Shown: positions 43,538 through 50,832 of the stretch, in pieces
Layout of the letters: each line of letters opens with the position of its first letter
Position numbering within the stretch: position 1 is the stretch's first letter
NCBI RefSeq assembly: GCF_007097265.1
Contig: NZ_VJZP01000014.1
Coordinates: forward strand, 1 to 64,000
Length of the DNA stretch: 64,000 bases
Direction of reading: 5' to 3'
DNA from: Flavobacterium gawalongense
Lineage (GTDB): Bacteria; Bacteroidota; Bacteroidia; Flavobacteriales; Flavobacteriaceae
Translations under genes and position numbers: made by a program
Notes under the pieces: generated by a model
What the model saw: only the letters and a program-made list of their open reading frames with translations
Told to the model about the DNA's origin: nothing
Databases searched by the model: none

Positions 43538-44738
43538 ATTCATTTTCGTCTAGATTTTCATTAAAAGCTGACGGCAAAAGTGTAGGGATAAATTTTATCA
43601 AAATCGGCAATAATAAACTACCACCCGGAAGTAAAAATATAGTCAAGGAAGGAATCGTTTTGCAAATCTCCAACAACTGTTTTTTTACTTTTTTCTTTTC
43701 TTTCTCATCCAAATCCCTTCGGGTAGAATAGGCTAAAAGAAGCATTAATTCTTTGCTTTGAACAATTTCCTTTATCAATCGGCTTTTATTACGGCTTACT
43801 AAAGTAACAACACTTTGAGTGGTTTGGTCATAAAAGTGTTTGACAGGATTCGAGTAATTGAAGTAAGGAATTTCTTTTTTATGTTTGGTAATAAATTCAT
43901 TAGTACTGTTTATACTCTGATCTACAAAATCATCTGAAATCGATAACGTTTCAGCTAATGAATGTAAAAAATAGGCTTCATTATTTTCAATTATTCCATC
44001 ACTCCACAAAGCCATTCCGGCAATATCTATCAAATAATATTTTTCTAATTCATTTGTAAAATAATCCAGTTGAAGTGTTTCCAGACTTTGAACGGAAACT
44101 CTGGAAAATTTACTGTAACGTATGGAAGCTTCAAAAAGTTTAATCAACAGATCATCATACTGCGATTTGTTGGACTTAATTTTCAGGGCAAGTGTTACAA
44201 TATTTACAATTGTTTCTTCAATTTTCTTTAGGTATTTTTCAGGAATTGTCCCATGTATTAAGTATTGACGAAAAGCTAGTATATCTATAAACAATAAAGC
44301 ATTCGTTACAAGATGGGAGAAACTTTTACTAATGACAGTATCATTGGTTTGGACACGTTCATCAATTATTTTTTCCAGTGTTAAGGAAAGAGAATGTTTA
44401 GGCATCATTTTTTTAAATAAATTAAATCCTTGGGGATTCATTTGATTATAAAAAGTAACGGCCTGCTTAATGAAATTTTCAGCACTAATTTCTTCGTTGG
44501 TTAGACAAAAAACGTCGTATAAAGTATTTAATAAGGCAACTTTAGAAATCTCTTCCTTAAACCAACCTTTGGTATTAATTGTATTTACGGTTTCAAATGT
44601 AATTATATGGCCATAGATAAAACCGGTATTTCTGACCTTATGATAAAATGAATCAGTAGTTTTAGAAACAGTTTCCTTAGAAAATTTTTGTTCTATAAAA
44701 AATTTATCTATCCAACCTGATGCCGAAGGGTTAATCAT
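43536..44738 (-). CDS. LETM1-related, biofilm-associated-type protein
   Basis: A 400-residue mostly helical protein. The C-terminal ~60 residues contain LLEICKTIPSLTIFLLPGGS and LLPILIKFIPTLLPSAF, the signature linking this Bacteroidota family to LETM1 proteins and used in annotations as LETM1-related biofilm-associated protein. The N-terminal ~300 residues have no recognised catalytic motif. One C-terminal hydrophobic segment may anchor it. The function is inferred only from family naming. Confidence 0.8.
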   Translation of the reverse strand: MINPSASGWIDKFFIEQKFSKETVSKTTDSFYHKVRNTGFIYGHIITFETVNTINTKGWFKEEISKVALLNTLYDVFCLTNEEISAENFIKQAVTFYNQMNPQGFNLFKKMMPKHSLSLTLEKIIDERVQTNDTVISKSFSHLVTNALLFIDILAFRQYLIHGTIPEKYLKKIEETIVNIVTLALKIKSNKSQYDDLLIKLFEASIRYSKFSRVSVQSLETLQLDYFTNELEKYYLIDIAGMALWSDGIIENNEAYFLHSLAETLSISDDFVDQSINSTNEFITKHKKEIPYFNYSNPVKHFYDQTTQSVVTLVSRNKSRLIKEIVQSKELMLLLAYSTRRDLDEKEKKKVKKQLLEICKTIPSLTIFLLPGGSLLLPILIKFIPTLLPSAFNENLDENE

Positions 44739-44797
44739 TGTTTTAATTTGAAGCTACAAAGCTATGTTTTTTTATGGTTTTGTCATTAAATTAAAAT

Positions 44798-44836
44798 TAA
44801 AAAACCGTCTCGTATTTGTAACGAAACGGTTTTTTG
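44798..44836 (-). terminator. terminator of sodC
   Basis: AAAAAACCGT and ACGGTTTTTT arms with a partly paired loop CTCGTATTTGTAACGA, just past the sodC stop on the minus strand. Confidence 0.88.
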
Positions 44837-44851
44837 CCTATAATTTAAATC

Positions 44852-45379
44852 TTATTTAATTATAGCTGAACAGGCTACTCTTGCACCCGCATTGCCAGCT
44901 GGTTGAGAAATAAAATCGTCAGTTCCTTGATGAACGATTAATCCTTTTCCCAGTATATCCTTAGTTGTATCTCCACAACCAATGCACCATTCATCAGTTG
45001 TTAAAGTAATTGTACCATTTCCTTTTTCATCAGCAGTGAAATTTCCGATATCGCCTTTGTGATATTCACCAATTCCCCATTTCCCATGTTTTTTAAATGT
45101 TGGGTTCCAATGTCCTCCTGCGGAACTTCCATCAGCGGCTGTGCAATCTGACTTCTCATGGATGTGTATAGCATGAATGCCAGGTTTTAGTCCGGATAAT
45201 TTTGCAACGAAAGTTACTTTTTCATTTTTTTCTACAAAAGTTGCAGTTCCAGAAACGTTGCTTTCACTTTTTGGTTCGAAAGCAAGGACTAATATTTTAT
45301 CAGGATTAAAAGCCGTATTGGTTTTGCAACCAATAAAAACAGCTAACACAATGCTAAATAGCAACACTAATTTTTTCAT
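44852..45379 (-). CDS. sodC: Cu/Zn superoxide dismutase lipoprotein
   Basis: A 175-residue lipoprotein (lipobox FIGC, Cys at about 18) of the SOD_CuZn family, converting superoxide to peroxide and oxygen outside the inner membrane. Metal-site blocks are HAIHIHEKSDCTAADG, GGHWNPTFKKHG, GDIGNF and LIVHQGTDDF; the disulfide cysteines and late Arg (NAGARVACSAI) are in place. It is preceded by a good -7 box. Confidence 0.92.
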   Translation of the reverse strand: MKKLVLLFSIVLAVFIGCKTNTAFNPDKILVLAFEPKSESNVSGTATFVEKNEKVTFVAKLSGLKPGIHAIHIHEKSDCTAADGSSAGGHWNPTFKKHGKWGIGEYHKGDIGNFTADEKGNGTITLTTDEWCIGCGDTTKDILGKGLIVHQGTDDFISQPAGNAGARVACSAIIK

Positions 45380-45393
45380 GATACGTTTTATTT

Positions 45394-45401
45394 CAAAGGT
45401 A
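45394..45401 (-). promoter_or_regulatory. -7 promoter box of sodC
   Basis: TACCTTTG on the minus strand, a perfect TAnnTTTG match 15 bases before the start codon, giving a short leader. Confidence 0.5.
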
Positions 45402-45620
45402 AGAAAATTTTGTATTAGAGATAATATGATTATGTTTTAATAATTCAATTGTATAGGAATTTTACAATATTCATTTCAAATTGGTAAACAATATCTTTGT
45501 AATTTTGAAAGCAGTAGCAATTGATATAAACAAAACTCTTGATTGTGTTTTGTAGCAAATAAAAGAGAGCCAAGATATCTGATTTTTTTCTTTCGGAAAA
45601 ACATAAAAAATAGTTTTAAA

Positions 45621-45950
45621 ATGAAGCACAAAGAATTAGCCAAAACAAGTTGGGGTTTGTTGAAGCGAACCTACCAGGAATTTGAGGATGATAACGGCAT
45701 AAAGTTAAGCGCCTCATTGTCCTATTATACTATATTTTCATTGCCTCCATTATTAATTATTATTTTGTCTATTTTTAGTTTTTTCTTTGGAAGAGAAGCG
45801 GTTACCGGAAGATTTTTTGGACAAATTAATGGAATGGTTGGTAATGAAGCTGCGATTCAAATTCAGGAAACTATTAAGAATATTGAATTGTCGATAGCGT
45901 TACATTTGCAACAATATTTGGAGGGATTATGTTGCTAATAGGGGCCTCGG
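45621..45950 (+). pseudogene. broken YihY/BrkB-family membrane protein gene
   Basis: The frame starts MKHKELAKTSWGLLKRTYQE and matches the N-terminus of YihY-type proteins (YYTIFSLPPLLIIILSIFSF, first helix) for about 92 residues. Around 45889-45899 a frameshift occurs: after NIELS the homologous continuation VTFATIFGGIMLLIGASG is read in another frame from 45899 to about 45950. Homology then stops, so about two thirds of the protein (usually ~300 residues) is missing. It is an inactivated remnant. Confidence 0.85.
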
Positions 45951-46024
45951 GTGATGGGCTTGAGATACGATTTTTAAAACTCTCTTTTTTGTAATATTTT
46001 TGTTTAAAAATTGAATATTGGCAA

Positions 46025-46032
46025 TATTTTTG
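46025..46032 (+). promoter_or_regulatory. -7 box of the META-domain gene, in a duplicated element
   Basis: TATTTTTG here, and again at 45995-46002, 30 bases upstream, both within AATATTTTTGTTT. The upstream copy ends in TTG 22 bases before this box and could serve as -33. Confidence 0.4.
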
Positions 46033-46063
46033 TTTTACTTCCGAAAGAATAAAATTTGATCAT

Positions 46064-46492
46064 ATGAAAAAAATAATTTTGTCGCTAACCATTTTATGTT
46101 TAGTATTTATCTCTTGCAATTCATTTAAAACAACAATGGGTAAAACAGCTTCACTTGAAGGAACTTGGGAGTTAAATTATGTATCAGGACCGAGAATCGC
46201 TTTTGAGGGATTGTATCCAAATAAAAGGCCTACCATCACTTTCGATTTGAAAGGGAACAGCATTTCAGGAAGCAACAGTTGCAACCGTTATTCCGGGAAA
46301 TTAAATGCAGATGGAAATAAAATCAGTTTCAAAGAACCAATGGCAGTGACCAAAATGTTTTGTCCCGGAGAAGGGGAGAGTATTTACATGTCAACGCTTC
46401 AAAAAATAGATTCCTATTCCATTTCAGAAGATGGAAAGACATTAAATTTCATCATGGGCGATATCGCGATGATGCGTTTTGAGAAAAAATAA
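46064..46492 (+). CDS. META-domain lipoprotein (HslJ-like)
   Basis: A 142-residue lipoprotein (lipobox FISC, Cys at about 18). The META domain is recognised by LEGTWELNYVSG, the conserved SGSNSCNRYSG (heat-shock HslJ-like) and MAVTKMFCPGEGES followed by TLNFIMG. Such proteins are linked to stress and motility in other bacteria; the molecular role is unknown. Confidence 0.88.
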   Translation: MKKIILSLTILCLVFISCNSFKTTMGKTASLEGTWELNYVSGPRIAFEGLYPNKRPTITFDLKGNSISGSNSCNRYSGKLNADGNKISFKEPMAVTKMFCPGEGESIYMSTLQKIDSYSISEDGKTLNFIMGDIAMMRFEKK

Positions 46493-46555
46493 ATTCAAAA
46501 TTTTTGAAGGTTTATTTAATATTTTGCAAAATTATAAAATTAGATATTTTAAAAA

Positions 46556-47089
46556 ATGGATACCATGAAAACAAAAACAGTAATTTTAGTACTGTTTCTT
46601 TCGCTGATTGTAACGGCAAGTTATGCTCAGGAAAAAAGTAAGAAACAATTAAGAGCGGAACGTAAAATCGAAAAAGAGAAACAAATAGCATCTTTGGTTG
46701 ATGCTAAAGAGTTTGTTTTTATTGGAAGAACAGCCTTAGGTCAAGGGTTTAGAAGTATTGATTTAACCACTAATTCAAATTATGTGGAATTTAAGCCAGA
46801 TAAAATTAAGAGTGAAATGCCTTTTTTTGGTAGGGCTTATAGTGGTGTTGCCTATGGCAGCAGGGACGGTGGCTTGAATTTTGAAGGAAGTCCAAAAGAA
46901 TTTACTGTTGAAAAAGGGAGAAAAACCTATCAAATAAAAACGACTGTCAAGGGAGATACGGATGTATACCAACTATTTCTTTCCGTTTCTTCTGGAGGCA
47001 ATGCAACACTTACAATTAATTCTAATAATCGAAGTTCGATTTCCTATAATGGAGAAATTAGACCAATAGAAAAAAAAGAAGTCAAGTAA
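46556..47089 (+). CDS. DUF4251-family exported protein
   Basis: A 177-residue secreted protein (signal TKTVILVLFLSLIVTASYAQ) with a basic linker and then a beta domain (KEFVFIGRTALGQGF... GRKTYQIKTTVKG...NNRSSISYNGEI). The pattern matches DUF4251, a Bacteroidota family of unknown role. The real start may be the second Met (46565). It lies 63 bases after the META-domain gene and is probably co-transcribed with it. Confidence 0.8.
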   Translation: MDTMKTKTVILVLFLSLIVTASYAQEKSKKQLRAERKIEKEKQIASLVDAKEFVFIGRTALGQGFRSIDLTTNSNYVEFKPDKIKSEMPFFGRAYSGVAYGSRDGGLNFEGSPKEFTVEKGRKTYQIKTTVKGDTDVYQLFLSVSSGGNATLTINSNNRSSISYNGEIRPIEKKEVK

Positions 47090-47104
47090 TTTTTCAATTA
47101 AAAT

Positions 47105-47144
47105 AAAAAAACCGTCTTGTTCCTGAAAACAAGGCGGTTTTTTA
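47105..47144. terminator. bidirectional terminator
   Basis: A stem of AAAAAACCGTCTTGTT with AACAAGGCGGTTTTTT (one G:T-type mismatch) and loop CCTGAA lies between the convergent DUF4251 gene and fadE. Confidence 0.9.
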
Positions 47145-47175
47145 AAAATAAATAAACTAAAAAATAGTTTTGTAT

Positions 47176-48966
47176 CTAGAAACAATATTCGTTTTTAGCT
47201 ACTAATTTTGTAGTGATTGTTTCTCTTAATCCTACAATATTGGGCATGTTTGTATATTTTGTAAAACGGCGTAAACCCATTAACATCATACGTTGTTCAT
47301 CCCCTTCCGCAAAAGAGATTACACTTTCTTTTCCTTTTTGAGTAACGGTGTCTACTGCTTTATATAAGTATAATTTTGCCATGGCAATTTGCTCCTGTAC
47401 TTTGGCTTCTCCTTCTTTTTTGGCTAATTTTTCGGTTCTGAGAATAGTACTTTCTGCCATGTAAATTTCAATCAGAATATCGGAAGCTGCCATCAGTAAC
47501 TGTTGGTGTGCATCTAAATCCGGACCATATTTTTGAACAGCTCCACCTGCAACCATTAAGAATGCTTTTTTCAATTTACCAATCATTTCTTTTTCTTCGG
47601 CAAATAATTCAGAATAATCAGGAGTGTCAAAAGATGGTATTCCCATTAATTCTTCTTGTACTTTTGATGCTGGTCCAAGTAAATCAACGTGCCCTTTCAT
47701 CGCTTTTTTGATTAACATTCCTACAGATAACATTCTGTTGATTTCGTTGGTTCCTTCGTAAATACGTGCAATTCTGGCATCTCTCCAAGCACTTTCCATT
47801 GGCGTGTCTTCTGAAAATCCCATTCCTCCGAAGATTTGGATTCCTTCATCTGCACAATTTTGAATATCTTCAGAAACGGCCACTTTTAGAATAGAACATT
47901 CAATGGCATACTCTTCAATCCCTTTTAATTCAGCTTCTTGATGTGATGCTCCTTCGGTTTCACGTGACGCAATTCGATCTTCAATATCTTTTGCAGCACG
48001 ATAAGTAGCGCTTTCTCCGGCATAACAGGAAGTTGCCATTTCGGCTAATTTTGCCCGGATGGCCCCAAACTGTGAAATAGCGGTATTGAATTGTATTCTT
48101 TCATTAGCGTATTTTGTTGAGTTTGAAATAACTCTGCGTTGTGCGTCCAAACAGGCAGCGGCCAATTTAATTCGGCCTACATTCAAGGCATTCATGGCTA
48201 TTTTGAAACCATTTCCTCTTTCGGATAACATGTTTTCAACAGGAACTTTTGTATCTGTAAAGAAAACCTGACGCGTAGAAGAGGAGCGAATTCCTAATTT
48301 ATGTTCTTCTTCGTTCATAGAAATACCATTATTTGGATCATTTTCCACAATAAAGCCGGTTATGTTTTTATCGTCTCCTATACGGGCAAAAACAATAAAG
48401 ACATTACAAAATCCTGCATTTGTAATCCACATTTTTTGCCCTGTGATTTTATAATATGTTCCATCCTCAGATAATACCGCTTTTGTTTTTCCGGAATTGG
48501 CATCACTACCAGCGCCTGGTTCAGTCAAACAATACGATCCAAACCATTCGCCAGAGGCTAATTTGGGAACGTATTTTTGCTTTTGCTCTTCTGTGCCGTA
48601 TAAAGTTATTGGTAGGGTACCAATTCCGGTATGAGCCCCAAATGCGGATGAAAAAGAACCTGTAGCTCCTGAAATATAATCGCAAACGAGTACGGTATCT
48701 ACAAATCCCATTCCCAATCCTCCATAAGCTTCTGGAACGGATATGCCTAAAAGCCCTAATTCAGCTGCTTTGCGCATACATTCTACTGTAAAGGCAAAAT
48801 CTCGTTTTTCGAATCGGTCTTTGTTGGGCCAAATTTCTTTGTCCACAAACTCTCTTACAGAGTCACGCATCATTAATTGTTCTTCATTGAAATCTTCTGG
48901 AGTGAAGATATCTTCGCACTTTGTTTCTTTTACCAGGAATTGACCTCCTCTTGTTTTGTCGCTCAT
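47176..48966 (-). CDS. fadE: acyl-CoA dehydrogenase
   Basis: A 596-residue FAD enzyme of the very-long-chain type that makes the first double bond in beta-oxidation. The conserved flavin and substrate sequences are FGSYCLTEPGAGSD, KMWITNAGF and RIARIYEGTNEINR with the catalytic Glu in YEGTNEI. The C-terminal ~150-residue extension is usual for this branch. It is the last gene of the marR-fadN-fadA-fadE cluster; between it and fadA lies a large hairpin. Confidence 0.95.
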   Translation of the reverse strand: MSDKTRGGQFLVKETKCEDIFTPEDFNEEQLMMRDSVREFVDKEIWPNKDRFEKRDFAFTVECMRKAAELGLLGISVPEAYGGLGMGFVDTVLVCDYISGATGSFSSAFGAHTGIGTLPITLYGTEEQKQKYVPKLASGEWFGSYCLTEPGAGSDANSGKTKAVLSEDGTYYKITGQKMWITNAGFCNVFIVFARIGDDKNITGFIVENDPNNGISMNEEEHKLGIRSSSTRQVFFTDTKVPVENMLSERGNGFKIAMNALNVGRIKLAAACLDAQRRVISNSTKYANERIQFNTAISQFGAIRAKLAEMATSCYAGESATYRAAKDIEDRIASRETEGASHQEAELKGIEEYAIECSILKVAVSEDIQNCADEGIQIFGGMGFSEDTPMESAWRDARIARIYEGTNEINRMLSVGMLIKKAMKGHVDLLGPASKVQEELMGIPSFDTPDYSELFAEEKEMIGKLKKAFLMVAGGAVQKYGPDLDAHQQLLMAASDILIEIYMAESTILRTEKLAKKEGEAKVQEQIAMAKLYLYKAVDTVTQKGKESVISFAEGDEQRMMLMGLRRFTKYTNMPNIVGLRETITTKLVAKNEYCF

Positions 48967-49052
48967 GACTTATTATTTTAAATGATGAATTTTTAAATTA
49001 TTTTGTATTTCCTTCCTGCGAAGTTCTTATTATTTATATTTTTTCCTCAATC

Positions 49053-49131
49053 TTGTCATTCCGACGAAGGAGGAATCTCAATAAACTATTCTGTAAAACT
49101 ATATGAGATTCCTCCTTCGTCGGAATGACAA
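49053..49131. repeat. perfect 28-bp inverted repeat between fadA and fadE
   Basis: Arms 49053-49080 and 49104-49131 are exact reverse complements and begin TTGTCATTCCGACGAAGG; the loop is 23 bases. It lies in the 180-base gap between two genes that look co-transcribed and may attenuate transcription or protect mRNA ends. It resembles the REP-like cluster at 21063-21175 only in TGTCATT. Confidence 0.85.
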
Positions 49132-49148
49132 AAAGAAGAATGTTTTAT

Positions 49149-50330
49149 TTACATCAACTCGTAAATCCCCGCACTTCCTTGCCCAGTTCCTACGCACATA
49201 CTGACAATTCCGTATTTGCTTCCTCTGCGTTTCATTTCGTCAAATAATTGAACCGATAATTTTGCACCGGTACAACCAAGAGGATGGCCTAAAGCAATCG
49301 CTCCACCATTTACATTTACGATATCCGGATTGATTTCTAATTCACGAACAACAGCCAATGCTTGTGAGGCAAATGCTTCGTTCAATTCAATTAAATCTAT
49401 ATCTTTCAATTGTAATCCAGCTTGTTTCAACGCTTTTGGAATCGCTTTTACAGGTCCAATTCCCATGATTCTTGGTTCCACTCCAGCCGAAGCAAAGTTT
49501 ACCAAACGAGCAATAGGAGTAAGGTTTAATTCTTTTACCATTTCTTCGCTCATGATTAGAACAAAGGCGGCTCCATCACTCATTTGGGATGAATTTCCTG
49601 CTGTTACACTTCCGTCAGCAGCAAAAACAGGCTTTAAAGCGGCTAGTGCTTCTAAAGAAGTTCCTGCTCTTGGACCTTCGTCTTTATTTACGATATAGGA
49701 TTTGGTTTCTTTTTTACCGTTTTCGTTGATGAACGTTTGTTCAATAGTAATAGGGACAATTTGTTTATCGAATCTGCCTTCGGCCTGTGCTTTCAAGGCT
49801 TTCATATGCGATTGGTACGCAAATTCATCTTGGTCGGCTCTGGAAACATTATATTGTTTGGCAACTGCTTCAGCAGTTAGTCCCATTCCCCAATAATAGT
49901 CTTCGTTTCCTGCTTTTGCAACAGCATAATCCGGAGTAGGTTTGTACCCTCCCATTGGAATAAAACTCATGCTTTCGGCACCACCGGCAATAATACAATC
50001 GGCCATTCCAGATTGGATTTTGGCTGTTGCCATTCCGATTGTTTCTAATCCGGAAGCGCAATATCTGTTTATGGTTACGCCAGGAACGTCTTCGATTTTT
50101 AATCCCATCAAAGAGATTAATCGGCCCACGTTCAATCCTTGTTCTGCTTCCGGCATGGCATTTCCTACCATAACGTCGTCAATGCGCTTTTTGTCAAAAT
50201 CAGGCAATTCATTCATCATAAACTGGATGGTTTCGGCCGCCAGTTCATCTGGACGTTTGAAACGGAATACACCTTTTGGTGCTTTTCCTACCGCTGTTCT
50301 GTATGCTTTAACTATATAGGCTGTTTTCAT
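49149..50330 (-). CDS. fadA: acetyl-CoA acyltransferase (3-ketoacyl-CoA thiolase)
   Basis: A 393-residue thiolase that cleaves 3-ketoacyl-CoA in the last step of beta-oxidation. The nucleophile is C91 in NRYCASGLETI, the acid/base residues are H349 in GHPLGCTGAK and C379 in CVGTGQG. Length is standard for the degradative form. It is transcribed after fadN and the four-helix-bundle gene. Confidence 0.96.
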   Translation of the reverse strand: MKTAYIVKAYRTAVGKAPKGVFRFKRPDELAAETIQFMMNELPDFDKKRIDDVMVGNAMPEAEQGLNVGRLISLMGLKIEDVPGVTINRYCASGLETIGMATAKIQSGMADCIIAGGAESMSFIPMGGYKPTPDYAVAKAGNEDYYWGMGLTAEAVAKQYNVSRADQDEFAYQSHMKALKAQAEGRFDKQIVPITIEQTFINENGKKETKSYIVNKDEGPRAGTSLEALAALKPVFAADGSVTAGNSSQMSDGAAFVLIMSEEMVKELNLTPIARLVNFASAGVEPRIMGIGPVKAIPKALKQAGLQLKDIDLIELNEAFASQALAVVRELEINPDIVNVNGGAIALGHPLGCTGAKLSVQLFDEMKRRGSKYGIVSMCVGTGQGSAGIYELM

Positions 50331-50382
50331 TGGATATTGTATTTAGTAAATTGTATACTGTATATTGTACTTGTAAAATGAA

Positions 50383-50739
50383 CTATTTGTTCTCTAATGT
50401 GCTTTGTAACTTAATAATCATATTTTGTATATGTTGTATTTCTGCTTCTAGAAAATTAAAATCTTCTTGTTTTATAAAGTCTAGATTTTTGCAAATTATC
50501 AATTGAGTTTCAAATTCAAATGCAGAACCAAGTGAAATACCTAAAAAGTTACTAAAATCTTTGTTTGTTTTTCTTCCACAACCTTCTGCTATATTTGATG
50601 GAATTGAAACGGCACATCTTCTTATTTGGGAAGTCAATCCATAAATTTCTTCTTTTGGAAAACTCGTTGTTTTTAAATAGGTCTCGGTTACAAGTTCAAT
50701 TGCTTTTTGCCAAACTTTTAATTCCTTAAAATAATTCAT
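50383..50739 (-). CDS. four-helix-bundle protein (rRNA intervening-sequence/S23 family)
   Basis: A 118-residue protein of the S23/IVS family, with the hallmark stretch LTSQIRRCAVSIPSNIAEG and GRKTNKDFSNFLGISLGSAFE. These proteins are encoded in 23S rRNA intervening sequences and as isolated genes; a related fold acts with diversity-generating reverse transcriptases. The cellular role is unknown. It is inserted in the fadN-fadA interval and flanked by AT-rich palindromic sequence made of TTGTATATTGTA units, which suggests mobility. Confidence 0.88.
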   Translation of the reverse strand: MNYFKELKVWQKAIELVTETYLKTTSFPKEEIYGLTSQIRRCAVSIPSNIAEGCGRKTNKDFSNFLGISLGSAFEFETQLIICKNLDFIKQEDFNFLEAEIQHIQNMIIKLQSTLENK

Positions 50740-50761
50740 CTTTTATAATTGTATAATGTAT

Positions 50762-50827
50762 TACTGTAAAATTGTATATTGTAATGTTATAAATGAAGTC
50801 TGTAAATACAATATACATTTTACAGTA
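50762..50827. repeat. inverted repeat upstream of the four-helix-bundle gene
   Basis: TACTGTAAAATTGTATATTG (from 50762) faces a complementary arm at 50807-50827 with one base difference, loop about 23 bases. Related TTGTATACTGTATATTG sequence lies on the other side of the gene (50337-50382). Confidence 0.7.
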
Positions 50828-50832
50828 TTCAA

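Noticed and set aside
50383..50739. A 23S rRNA gene next to the S23-type protein gene
   Set aside because: No rRNA sequence was seen; the flanking genes are fadN and fadA.
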